The notes under the pieces: generated by a model
The model's input: the letters and a program-made list of their open reading frames with translations, nothing else
Told to the model about the DNA's origin: nothing
The model's database searches: none
NCBI GenBank assembly: GCA_937902985.1
Contig: CALFNG010000256.1
Location: forward strand, 43,094-107,093
Length of the DNA stretch: 64,000 nt
Direction: 5' to 3'
From: an uncultured Myxococcales bacterium
Lineage (GTDB): Bacteria > Myxococcota_A > Polyangia > Polyangiales > Polyangiaceae
Shown here: in pieces, positions 1 through 8,226 of the stretch
How the letters are laid out: each line of letters starts with the position of its first letter
How positions within the stretch are numbered: position 1 is the first letter of the stretch
Program-made: the position numbers and the translations under genes

Positions 1-312
1 CCGGAAGGTCTTGATCTTCGACAGCGCCGAGTGGAGATCGCTGACGCGCTGCTTGATGTCCTCGGCATCGACGGGGGTGCGAATGGTCGCCCGCGCGCTG
101 CCCGGGAGCGGCGGCTCGGCCGCCCGAGCACGGGCCTCTGCAGCATGCTTGGCCGCGTGGCGAGCCGCCCAGGGGGCCGCGCCTCGGAGGCCGAGCTTAC
201 GTTTCACCCCACCCGCCTCTTCCTTGCCCGCGGCCCCCTTGGCTCCCGGCTTGGCCGGCGCCCCCGGCCGCATCGAGCCCTTCGTCACCGCAGACTTCTT
301 CGTCTTCGCCAT
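1..312 (-). CDS. Hypothetical basic, Lys/Ala-rich protein (partial, runs off the window)
   Basis: The reading frame opens at an ATG (312-310) and stays open to the window edge, so only the first 104 residues are visible. The N-terminus is MAKTKKSAVTKGSMRPGAP, followed by an Ala/Lys/Gly-rich stretch and a more ordinary segment near residues 75-104 (VDAEDIKQRVSDLHSALSKI) that could form an amphipathic helix. The basic, low-complexity start looks like a disordered nucleic-acid-binding or linker tail. I do not recognise the family. It is divergent from the kinase gene at 500, with 187 bp between them that must hold both promoters. Confidence 0.55.
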   Translation of the reverse strand, partial: MAKTKKSAVTKGSMRPGAPAKPGAKGAAGKEEAGGVKRKLGLRGAAPWAARHAAKHAAEARARAAEPPLPGSARATIRTPVDAEDIKQRVSDLHSALSKIKTFR

Positions 313-499
313 ATCGATCTCGGTTCGGGACAAGCCCCTGAAAAGCTACGGCTTCGTGCCCGTTTTCCCCCGGCCAGGCTTGGGCGGCTTGCGGGGGTGA
401 CTCGCGCAAAAACGCCAAGGGCCAATTACCAGAGTTGTCTGCTGCGCGTCTACTCGTGAAATGCAGCGCAGGGCGTGAGAGGCTACGATTCGCCCGCCG

Positions 500-1465
500 A
501 TGGCAGTCCTCACCCCGATGAACGACCACGACGCGCGCGAACTCCTCGCGCATTACGGCCTCGGGCCGCCCCGAGCGCTCGTCGGCCTCACCGCGGGAAG
601 CGTGAACTCGAACTTCGCGATCGATCTCGACGGACGCCGCCTTTTCCTGCGGGTCTATGAAGAGCGCGACCGGCGCGGCGCCGTCTCCGAGACCGCGATG
701 GTCGAGCGGCTCGCGGGCGCGGGCGTCCCCACCCCGGCGCCGCTGCGACGCATCGACGGGGGGCTCGTGTCGGACATGCGCGGCAAACCGGCGGCGCTCT
801 TTCCGTGGCGCCCGGGCGCGATGCGCTGCCAGGCCAGCGTGACCGTCGACGACGTCTTGCAGCTCGGCGAAGCGCTGGCGCGCGTCCACGTGGCGGGGGC
901 CACGGAGGTCCGCGACGAGAGCCGCTTTCGCTACGAGGACCTCGACGCCCGGCTCGACCGCATCGCGGCGAGCGGCGACGCGCGCTTCGCGCCGAGGGTC
1001 CCGACGCTGCGGGACGCTCTGGCGACCGCGCACGCGGCGCGCGATATCGGGCTGCCGCGGGGGCTCATTCACGGCGACCTGTTCCGCGACAACGTGCTCT
1101 GGGAGGGCCCGCGGCTCGCCGCCCTGCTCGACTTCGAGAGCGCTTCGGACGGAACCTTCGCCTACGATCTCATGGTGACCGCCCTGGCCTGGTGCGTGGG
1201 CGACGACCTCGACGTCCGCCTCGCCCGGGCCCTTCGTGAGGGGTACGAGCGTGTCCGACCCCTCACCCTCCGGGAGCGCGAGGGGCTCGCTTCCGAAGGT
1301 GCGTTCGCGGCGCTCCGCTTCGCCGTCACGCGCATCACAGACTTCGCGATGCGCGCGCCGTCGGGCGGCCCTCCGCCGGCCAAGAACTGGCGCCGCTTCA
1401 TGATGCGCTTCGATAAGCTTCGCTCGCTTGGCTCGGCCGGCTTGCGCGACGTGCTCGGCGACTGA
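500..1465 (+). CDS. thrB: APH-fold kinase, probably homoserine kinase (ThrB, APH type)
   Basis: 321 residues with the aminoglycoside-phosphotransferase fold. The catalytic motif IHGDLFRDNVL lies near residues 189-199 and the metal-binding LLDFESAS near 208-215, followed by an AYDLMVTALAWC helix. The N-terminus MAVLTP and this motif wording match APH-type homoserine kinases, which phosphorylate homoserine in threonine biosynthesis, better than antibiotic kinases. The start at 500 is chosen because that N-terminus is family-typical; an alternative ATG lies at 518. No other threonine gene is next to it, so the substrate is inferred from motif similarity; another small-molecule kinase of this fold is possible. 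Confidence 0.72.
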   Translation: MAVLTPMNDHDARELLAHYGLGPPRALVGLTAGSVNSNFAIDLDGRRLFLRVYEERDRRGAVSETAMVERLAGAGVPTPAPLRRIDGGLVSDMRGKPAALFPWRPGAMRCQASVTVDDVLQLGEALARVHVAGATEVRDESRFRYEDLDARLDRIAASGDARFAPRVPTLRDALATAHAARDIGLPRGLIHGDLFRDNVLWEGPRLAALLDFESASDGTFAYDLMVTALAWCVGDDLDVRLARALREGYERVRPLTLREREGLASEGAFAALRFAVTRITDFAMRAPSGGPPPAKNWRRFMMRFDKLRSLGSAGLRDVLGD

Positions 1466-1499
1466 ACCACCGGCGGAGACCACGGGAGCACCCCCCGAG

Positions 1500-2885
1500 A
1501 TGGGCCACGACGAGCACTTCCTCGAGCGCCTCGACCGGGTTCACCGGGACCAGGTGGAGCTCGCGCTCGGCCTCTATCGGGACCACGAGCTCGTCCGGGC
1601 CATCCTTTCGGACGCGCGCCTGCCGCCCGACGCCGAGCGGGTCGCGCTGGCCCTCGAAGACGGTGGCGGCGGCCCGCACGTGGTGGTCGCGCGCAACGGC
1701 GCGTTCGTCACGTGCCTCGGCGAGGGGATGAGCACGGGCTCGCTCCCGATCATCTCGCGCGCCCACCTCGAGGGGCTCGCGGTCAAGACGGAGCGCGTCC
1801 GCGAGGGCCTCGCCCTAGCTCGCAAGCGGGGAGTGAACGAGTCGCAGCTCCTCGAGCGCCTCGAGCAGGCCGGCCCGGCGGTGTCCCGCGAAGACTTCGT
1901 GAGCGCCTCCGCGCTGCTCGGCCCCGCGGTGCCGTTGCTCACCGGGATCTACGTCTCGTGGGCGCAGGCGCTCGAAGAGATCTTTCCGCTCCTGCACTCG
2001 TCGCGCACCTGGGCTCCGGCGATCCGGAAGCGCTCGGAGGAGTCCATCGCGCGCGGCGCGTGGGCGATGGCCCACTCGGCCATGGTCCTCGTCAACTCCG
2101 CGACGCGCGAGTGGGTGCGCGAGTGGGCCGAGCTCCCGGCGCACGAGAACCTCTCGCCCTGGTCGTTCCTGACGATGACGTCCGCGTTCCCGTTCGTCAT
2201 TCGCGCGGCCTGGCTGGCGGGGCGGCTCGGAAAGCCGATGATTCACTCGTACAAGACGCGCTTCACGAAGGCGATCAACTCGATTGACCTGCGCGAGGCG
2301 GGATGGGGGCTCGCGTGCATGGGCCTCCGACACGCGTCGCTTCGCGCCGAGGCCTTTCGCGCGCTGCAGGCGCCGGTCGCTTCCGGCGGATCCGGGCGCG
2401 AGGCGTGGGTCGACCAGGGCTACACGTACTTCGCGGAGATCGCGCGCATCCTCGAGGCGAAGGAAGACGAGCTCCGCGCCGAGGGCAATCAGCTCGGGCG
2501 CGACTTCGTGCTCGTGCGCACCGACTGGCTACCCGAGACGTCGCGTTACAGCTTCAGGAAGCGCGAGCGGGTGCCGGATGACCTGGTGCTGCCGGGCCTC
2601 TTCGACGGGTGGCACGACGCGAACAACGGAGAGCGGAGCGCCGACCTCATGCTGCTCGGGGTCGTGGCGGCGGCTCGAGCCCGGGCCGAAGACTTCTACT
2701 TCCCCGCGTCGATGCTCCACGCGATCGGGCCGCCGGACCTGGCGGTCGACGGCGAGTCGATGGTCAAGATGCGGCGCAAGCTCCAGGGGATCTCGAACAC
2801 GGTGCGTCACGGCGAGCGCCCCGGTCGAAACGACCCGTGTCCGTGCGGCGGCGGCAAGAAATACAAGAAGTGCCACGGCCGCTGA
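1500..2885 (+). CDS. SEC-C motif protein of unknown function
   Basis: 461 residues. The only recognisable part is the C-terminal SEC-C zinc-binding motif, GRNDPCPCGGGKKYKKCHG at about residues 442-460, with the Cys-x-Cys ... Cys-His ligand set found at the end of SecA and in many stand-alone proteins. The rest is a soluble, mixed helical protein rich in Trp and Arg that I cannot assign. The ATG at 1500 is preferred because it sits 34 bp after the kinase stop; upstream in-frame residues look non-coding. Its end is 3 bp from the end of the convergent dynamin-like gene. Confidence 0.75.
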   Translation: MGHDEHFLERLDRVHRDQVELALGLYRDHELVRAILSDARLPPDAERVALALEDGGGGPHVVVARNGAFVTCLGEGMSTGSLPIISRAHLEGLAVKTERVREGLALARKRGVNESQLLERLEQAGPAVSREDFVSASALLGPAVPLLTGIYVSWAQALEEIFPLLHSSRTWAPAIRKRSEESIARGAWAMAHSAMVLVNSATREWVREWAELPAHENLSPWSFLTMTSAFPFVIRAAWLAGRLGKPMIHSYKTRFTKAINSIDLREAGWGLACMGLRHASLRAEAFRALQAPVASGGSGREAWVDQGYTYFAEIARILEAKEDELRAEGNQLGRDFVLVRTDWLPETSRYSFRKRERVPDDLVLPGLFDGWHDANNGERSADLMLLGVVAAARARAEDFYFPASMLHAIGPPDLAVDGESMVKMRRKLQGISNTVRHGERPGRNDPCPCGGGKKYKKCHGR

Positions 2886-2888
2886 CGG

Positions 2889-4721
2889 TCACGACGCGGC
2901 GGCGGGCGTCTCGTCGGCGACGCGCAGGCGCCCCAGCGGCGTCCGCAGCTCGGCCCGCAGCTTCTCGAGATTCGCGGCCACCCTGGCCAGCGCCGCGGCC
3001 TGGCCCTCGACCGCCGCCCTGGTCGTCGCTTCGTCTTCGTTGCCCGAGCCGCGCGCGTCTCTTGCGGCGCGCAGGACCTCGACCACCTCGCGGTGCAGCT
3101 CTTGCCCGGCGCTCACCACCCAGGCGTCGAGCTTCTTCGCGAAGTCTTCGATCATCTCGTCGAGCTTGGGGGCGACCTTCTTCGCCGTCTCGCGCATGGC
3201 CTCGGGGCCGAGTTCGTTCGCCCGCTTCTTGAACTCTTCGTGGATCTTGCCGCGGGCGAACATCGCGAAGATCGCCGGCCCCGCCACGGCGAGGACGCCC
3301 CCGACCATCAGGTTCACGGCCATCAGCGCGACCCCGCCGAACATCAGGGCCACGACGCCGACGTCGTACTTGATGGTGTCGATCCGGACGTCGAGCCGCG
3401 TCGCGTCGTTCCCCAGGAGCGTCGCCACGCGGCGCGCGTCGTCCTGCGCGTCTTCGCGAACGAGCGCGATCGTCTTTTCGCCGAGCTGCTCGAGCTTGGT
3501 CGCGATCTCCTTCGTCTCGGCCTCGGCCCACTGCTTGAACGCGTCTTCGAGGAAGGCGGGGAGGAATTGCTTGAGCTCTTGAGCCTTGGCCGATTCGATG
3601 ACGTTCGGGAGCTGCCGGCAGATGTCGTCGACGAAGCGGTCGAGATCCTTCCGGGCCCCCGTCTTGATCGCGCCGACCTCTTCGCGGATCTGCACGCGCC
3701 GCTGCTCGATGCTGCCCGACTTGCCTGCGAGGTCTTTTTCGAGGGCCTCGATGCGACGGTCGATCTGCTCGCCGTTCATCATGATGCTTCGCCGCCGCGC
3801 GTCGACCCCTTTGGAGAGGAGCTGCGCGACGCCGAGCCCCTCGCCGAGCGCGTTGTCGAGGAGGATTCGCCCTCGCTCTTCGGCGAGGAATCGCGTCAGG
3901 TGGGCGATGAGCTCGGGGAGGCCGCTCCCGGGCGTGTTCGGGCCGTCGCCGCTCAGCGCCGCCTCGGCGCTCACCGGAAAGACCACGGGGTCCTTCACGA
4001 GCGCCGACAGGTGATGCTTCGCGTACGCGAGGGCCTCGGCCTGCTCGTCGGCCGAAAGGAGGTCCCACTTGGTGATGACGAAGATGATCTTGTCGCGCGA
4101 CGCCTTGAGGAGCTTGTCGTTGAGGAAGACGCGCTCGCTCTCCTTCAGGATCTGCCCCGCGTCGAGGAGGAAGAGCACGGCGTCGGCGCGCGGAATGTAG
4201 CTGTACGTGATGTCCGCGCGCTGGAGGGAGAGGTCGTTCACGCCGGGTGTGTCGACGAGGAGAATGCGCTCGCTGAGGAGCGGGGCGGGGTAGCCGATCT
4301 CGAGGTGATCGACGTCGTCGGTCGCCGCGCCGCCAACGGCGAAGCGCTTGGCCTCGTCGAAGGGAATCGGGCGGCGGTCGCCGTTGGGCGCGACCACGAA
4401 CGCTTCGGGCTGCGCCGCCCACCGAATGTGGTGGATCGTCGCGGTGGTCGGCGTGACGCCGACGGGGAGCGCGTGCTTGCCGAGCAGCGCGTTCACGAAC
4501 GTGGTCTTGCCGTGGTTGAACTCGCCCACGACCACGAGGTGAAATCGATCCTCGACGAGCTTCTTCACGAGCTCGCGATCGACCCGCTCGCGCAGGCTCT
4601 TCGTCCCGAGGGACGTGGCGATGTCGCCGAGCCCCTGCAGCGCGCCGACGATCTCGTCGCGCTTCGTGAAGAACGCATCGAGCGCGGGCCTGGCGGCGCC
4701 GGTCTGACCGTTTGCGGACAT
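2889..4721 (-). CDS. Dynamin-like GTPase
   Basis: 610 residues. GTPase motifs: G1 GEFNHGKT (66-73), G2 TPTTA (near 90-94), G3 DTPG (157-160), G4 TKWD (217-220). The long helical C-terminal part contains a hydrophobic hairpin around residues 452-485, matching the membrane paddle of bacterial dynamin-like proteins, which remodel or protect membranes. The ATG at 4721 overlaps the TGA of the upstream M48 peptidase gene (TGATG), so the two are translationally coupled. The pairing suggests a joint role in membrane maintenance or stress, but that is inference. Confidence 0.85.
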   Translation of the reverse strand: MSANGQTGAARPALDAFFTKRDEIVGALQGLGDIATSLGTKSLRERVDRELVKKLVEDRFHLVVVGEFNHGKTTFVNALLGKHALPVGVTPTTATIHHIRWAAQPEAFVVAPNGDRRPIPFDEAKRFAVGGAATDDVDHLEIGYPAPLLSERILLVDTPGVNDLSLQRADITYSYIPRADAVLFLLDAGQILKESERVFLNDKLLKASRDKIIFVITKWDLLSADEQAEALAYAKHHLSALVKDPVVFPVSAEAALSGDGPNTPGSGLPELIAHLTRFLAEERGRILLDNALGEGLGVAQLLSKGVDARRRSIMMNGEQIDRRIEALEKDLAGKSGSIEQRRVQIREEVGAIKTGARKDLDRFVDDICRQLPNVIESAKAQELKQFLPAFLEDAFKQWAEAETKEIATKLEQLGEKTIALVREDAQDDARRVATLLGNDATRLDVRIDTIKYDVGVVALMFGGVALMAVNLMVGGVLAVAGPAIFAMFARGKIHEEFKKRANELGPEAMRETAKKVAPKLDEMIEDFAKKLDAWVVSAGQELHREVVEVLRAARDARGSGNEDEATTRAAVEGQAAALARVAANLEKLRAELRTPLGRLRVADETPAAAS

Positions 4722-5626
4722 CAAGCGTCTCCCTTGAGGAGCGACGCGACGCGTTCGTCGACCTCGGTCATCGTGAGGCCCGGCCGCTGCCCGAGCTCGG
4801 CGACGCCGACCGCCTCGCGAAAGAGCTGGCTCTCGCCGAACACCCGCATGGCGAGGACGCGCTTGGGCAGCCAGGGGTGGGTGGCGAAGACTTCCAGGTA
4901 CCTGCCGATGCCGTGGCTGCCCTCTTCGTGTTGCTCGAGGAACGCGTCGAGGTTGAATTCTTCGTAGAGCTTCCGCGACCCGACCGCGAGCTTGGTGATG
5001 GCGCGCTCCGCGGCGTGCTGATCGCGGCTGACGAGCATGCCGGCGCGGTCGCAGGTGATCTCGGCGCGGCGCGACCACGTCCGGAGCGCGACGAGCGCCG
5101 GCTGCAGGATCCAGGGCACGAACATTCCCGCCATGTACGTGAGGTAGTGGAGCGCGGTCAGGTAGGAGACGTGCGAGTTGTGGATGTGACCGCACTCGTG
5201 CCCGATGACGGTGAGGAGCTCCTCGTCCGTGTACTGATCGACCAGCGCCGAGTGCACCATGATGAACGAGTCGTCGTTCGTTCCCAGCGTCCCGGCGTTG
5301 AAGACGGGGCTGTTCACGACGAAGACCTGCGGCATCGTGATCTGGAGCGTGTCGCACGCCGTCTTCGTGATCCGGTGGATCCGGGAGAACTGCCGGTCGC
5401 TCACCTTGACGGCGTGGCCGAGGAGCTGATGCTTCCCCAGCTGCTTGAAGAGGCGCACGCTCGCCTCGACCGCCAGAGCCACCGGTTTGGTGTTCTCGAA
5501 TGCGATGCGCGACTGGCGATCGAACGAGTAGGTGTACTCGTGCCCGGTCGCCAGGGCTCCGCCGGAGCGTTCGGCCTTCTTTCGGGCAACGAAGGCATCG
5601 AAATCGAGGTTGGGTGCTTGCGCCAT
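4721..5626 (-). CDS. M48-family zinc metallopeptidase
   Basis: 301 residues. The zinc motif HECGH is at residues 143-147 and the third ligand is probably Glu189 in RRAEITCDRAG, as in HtpX/STE24-like M48 enzymes. A hydrophobic stretch around 154-183 between the two elements could span or dip into the membrane. The start at 5626 begins MAQAPNLDFDAF; longer in-frame starts run back to 5728 but give a low-complexity N-terminus. The stop overlaps the start of the dynamin-like gene. The substrate is unknown; membrane-protein quality control is the usual role of this family. Confidence 0.85.
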   Translation of the reverse strand: MAQAPNLDFDAFVARKKAERSGGALATGHEYTYSFDRQSRIAFENTKPVALAVEASVRLFKQLGKHQLLGHAVKVSDRQFSRIHRITKTACDTLQITMPQVFVVNSPVFNAGTLGTNDDSFIMVHSALVDQYTDEELLTVIGHECGHIHNSHVSYLTALHYLTYMAGMFVPWILQPALVALRTWSRRAEITCDRAGMLVSRDQHAAERAITKLAVGSRKLYEEFNLDAFLEQHEEGSHGIGRYLEVFATHPWLPKRVLAMRVFGESQLFREAVGVAELGQRPGLTMTEVDERVASLLKGDA

Positions 5627-5729
5627 GTCGTTTCTGAGGCTCCGTACCTCAGAGCCTAAGCACCTGGGCTTCGATCCGCAATTCGCGGCGTATCGCGGCG
5701 TCGGCGCGCCCGATTCGTTCGGAGGCACT

Positions 5730-6881
5730 TCACTGACTTTTCAGGCCGCCCGTGACGAAGCGCGTGCCGGTCGGCGCTGGCAGAAGCGCGCCCGAGGCCA
5801 CGACGACGACCCCCGCGGCGAGGGCCACGCCCGCGCCCGCGAGGGCCCAGCTGGCCCACGCCGGCCAGCGGTGTGCGCCGGTCTTGGCACCTTCGACCGC
5901 CGGCGCGGGAGGAACGCGCGTCCACGCGGGCGCGACGGGCCCGTCGGCGAAGGGACCGCAGACGTCGGCCTCGCACTGCGCGACGCGAACCGTGCCCGGC
6001 TCCTTGCCCGCTGCCACGGCGAGCCACGAGGGGCAGGCGACGGCCCCCGCGTTCACGGACGGCACCGCGGTGCCCGCGGCCGGCGCGATAGCGCCGACGC
6101 TACCGATCGTGCCGGCCACCCCACCGGCGACCCCACCGCCAACCGTCGCATGTCCGAGATCGGCCAGGGAGCAAGGCACGATCGTGGGCGCGTCGATCAC
6201 GATGCTCGAGCTCCCCGCGGCGAGCTCGAGCCACCCGGCCCAGACCGGCGCGCCATCGGCCGTGACGACCAGCACGTGGGGACCCGCGATCGTGACGACG
6301 GAGACGAAGGAGCGAGTCGTGCCGCGCCGCGTCTCGGCGGTTGCCTGCAGCGCGCGCTCGATGGGGCGCCCGTCGAGCCGCGCCGCGTCGTCTCCGGGGA
6401 GCGAGAGCGAGACGGTCACGGGCACCGCGCCTGCGGACGGACCTGCGGCTGCGACCTCCCCGATTCCCGCCACGCGCCCGCCGTCGAGCGCCTCGGCGCG
6501 GAGCCACGCGCGCTCCGAGGCTTCGATGTCCTCGGGAGGCACTCGCCGCCAGCGCGTCGCGCGCGCGCGCTCGACCTCCGCCATGAGCCACGCCGATTGT
6601 GGAAGCTCCGGGTGGGCGCGGAGCAGCGCCTCGGCCGCGGCCGTCGCGCGCTCGACGCCCTCGCCGTCGCGCGCGGCGATTGCGTCGCGCGCGCGGTCGA
6701 GCAGGTCTTCGATCGAATCGGCCTTCGCGAGGTCGACGGCGATCGCCGCCGGGTGCCTCTCGGCCGGCGGCGCCACCGCCAAGCCGCGCGTCCGGGCCCA
6801 GCTCGACAGCGCTCGAAGCTCCGCGGCGCCCGGCGGCTCCGGCGAGATCCAGACGAACGTCACGGGAGCCTCTCCGATCAC
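5730..6881 (-). CDS. Hypothetical protein with C-terminal membrane anchor
   Basis: 383 residues, GTG start whose GTGA overlaps the stop of the PrxQ gene. The first half (residues 1-130) looks like a helical repeat region with an alternating Ala/Leu/Glu pattern; the middle is beta-rich with several Gly-Val runs; residues about 343-367 (WASWALAGAGVALAAGVVVV) form one transmembrane helix close to the C-terminus. A Cys-containing segment precedes the helix. This resembles the PEGA/TPR-type hypothetical proteins common in myxobacteria, but I see no diagnostic motif. Co-transcription with PrxQ is likely. Confidence 0.7.
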   Translation of the reverse strand: MIGEAPVTFVWISPEPPGAAELRALSSWARTRGLAVAPPAERHPAAIAVDLAKADSIEDLLDRARDAIAARDGEGVERATAAAEALLRAHPELPQSAWLMAEVERARATRWRRVPPEDIEASERAWLRAEALDGGRVAGIGEVAAAGPSAGAVPVTVSLSLPGDDAARLDGRPIERALQATAETRRGTTRSFVSVVTIAGPHVLVVTADGAPVWAGWLELAAGSSSIVIDAPTIVPCSLADLGHATVGGGVAGGVAGTIGSVGAIAPAAGTAVPSVNAGAVACPSWLAVAAGKEPGTVRVAQCEADVCGPFADGPVAPAWTRVPPAPAVEGAKTGAHRWPAWASWALAGAGVALAAGVVVVASGALLPAPTGTRFVTGGLKSQ

Positions 6882-7420
6882 GGCCGCGCTTTCTTCTTCG
6901 CCTTCGGTGCCGCCGGCTTCTTGCCCGCGCCGGCCGCGTCAAGCTCGCGGATGGCGTCGATGACCGCGTCGGCGTGCCCGTCGACCTTCACGCTCCTCCA
7001 GATCCGGGCGAGCGCCCCGTCGGGCGCGATGAGGAACGTCGACCGAAGGGTGCCTTCGATCTCCTTTCCGTACATCATCTTCTTGCCCCACGCCCCGTAC
7101 GCCTTGTGCGCGACAAGGTCGGGGTCGCTGAGGAGCGGGAACCCGATCTTGATCTTGTCGCGGAACGAGCCGTGGCTCTTCACGGAGTCTTTCGACACGC
7201 CGACCACAGCCGCGCCGAGCTTGCGAAGACGAGGGAGCGCGGCCGTGAAATCCTGGGCTTCGCGCGTGCAGCCGGGCGTATTGTCCCGCGGATAGAAGTA
7301 GAGAACGAGCCACTTGCCCTCGAAGTCGCCGAGCGCCTTGGGCCCCTCGGCGCCCCCGGCGTCGCTCTCGAGGGCGAACTCCGGCGCCGCTGCGCCTACA
7401 AGAGGGGTGATGGCGGTCAT
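6878..7420 (-). CDS. bcp: Thioredoxin-dependent peroxiredoxin, BCP/PrxQ family
   Basis: 180 residues. The peroxidatic cysteine is Cys51 in YPRDNTPGCTREA, the hallmark of BCP/PrxQ enzymes that reduce H2O2 and organic hydroperoxides. The usual resolving cysteine five residues later is absent (CTREAQDF) and no other cysteine occurs, so this is a 1-Cys variant that would need an external thiol. The C-terminus is a Lys/Ala/Pro tail. The start at 7420 (MTAITPLVG) fits the family; another ATG at 7441 would add seven residues. It is divergent from the MglA-like gene. Confidence 0.9.
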   Translation of the reverse strand: MTAITPLVGAAAPEFALESDAGGAEGPKALGDFEGKWLVLYFYPRDNTPGCTREAQDFTAALPRLRKLGAAVVGVSKDSVKSHGSFRDKIKIGFPLLSDPDLVAHKAYGAWGKKMMYGKEIEGTLRSTFLIAPDGALARIWRSVKVDGHADAVIDAIRELDAAGAGKKPAAPKAKKKARP

Positions 7421-7479
7421 GCGGGAGAGTCTACTGCCCATGGCGCAGTCCGAAAAGATTGGCGAGTATTGGAGGCTCC

Positions 7480-8226
7480 GTGCAGATCAATTTCGGCGGC
7501 CGCGAGATCGCCCTCAAGCTCGTTTACTACGGCCCCGCCCTCAGCGGGAAGACGACCAACCTGCGGTCGCTTCACCAGCTGACGACCGAGGGCGCGCGCG
7601 GGCGCCTCATGACGCTCGAGACCAAAGACGACCGCACCCTCTTCTTCGACATGCTGCCTCTCGCCCTTCGCGCCGAGGGCGCGCGAGGCGCCCCTTCGAC
7701 TGGGATGACGCTCCGGATCAAGATCTTCACCGTGCCGGGGCAGATCCTCCACGCGTCGACCCGCCGGCTCGTCTTGCAGGGGGCCGATGGCGTCGCCTTC
7801 ATCGCCGACTCGCAGATCAGCGAGACGGAGCACAACGCGGCGTCGTTCTTCGACCTGCGCCAGAACCTCAAAGAGATGAGCTTGAACATCAAGGCGCTGC
7901 CGCTCGTCATTCAGTTCAACAAGCGGGACCTCGAGCGCGTCCGCCCCGACCAGGAGCTCGCGGTGCTCGCGAGCCGTGGCCGCGAGCCGGTCTTCAAGGC
8001 CAGCGCGGTGAACGGTCAGGGCGTCCTCGAGACGTTCTTCGGCCTCTTGCACCAGACGTGGGCCAAGCTCGACGGCGAGCACCAGATCGCCAAGATGATC
8101 GGCGTGCCGTCCGACCAGCTCCTGCCGATGGCCGCGCGCCAGCTCGGGATCAAGACCGACGTGCAGACGCTCCTCGCGTCGTGCGTCGGCGGCGCCCTCG
8201 TTCGCGCCCCGCAGGTGACCCCGTGA
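7480..8226 (+). CDS. MglA-like Ras-family GTPase
   Basis: 248 residues. P-loop GPALSGKT (18-25), switch-II region TVPGQ (84-88) and NKRD (147-150) match the MglA family of bacterial small GTPases, which set cell polarity and control gliding motility or signalling. About 50 extra C-terminal residues distinguish it from canonical MglA (195 aa). The GTG at 7480 is preferred over the TTG at 7459 because GGAGG (7471-7475) lies four bases upstream. Its stop overlaps the start of the histidine kinase gene by GTGA, so GTPase and kinase are co-translated and probably work together. Confidence 0.85.
   Translation: MQINFGGREIALKLVYYGPALSGKTTNLRSLHQLTTEGARGRLMTLETKDDRTLFFDMLPLALRAEGARGAPSTGMTLRIKIFTVPGQILHASTRRLVLQGADGVAFIADSQISETEHNAASFFDLRQNLKEMSLNIKALPLVIQFNKRDLERVRPDQELAVLASRGREPVFKASAVNGQGVLETFFGLLHQTWAKLDGEHQIAKMIGVPSDQLLPMAARQLGIKTDVQTLLASCVGGALVRAPQVTP

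Noticed and set aside
3093..4967. Plus-strand frame opposite the dynamin-like gene
   Set aside because: Antisense shadow; no domain motif, and the minus strand has complete GTPase motifs.
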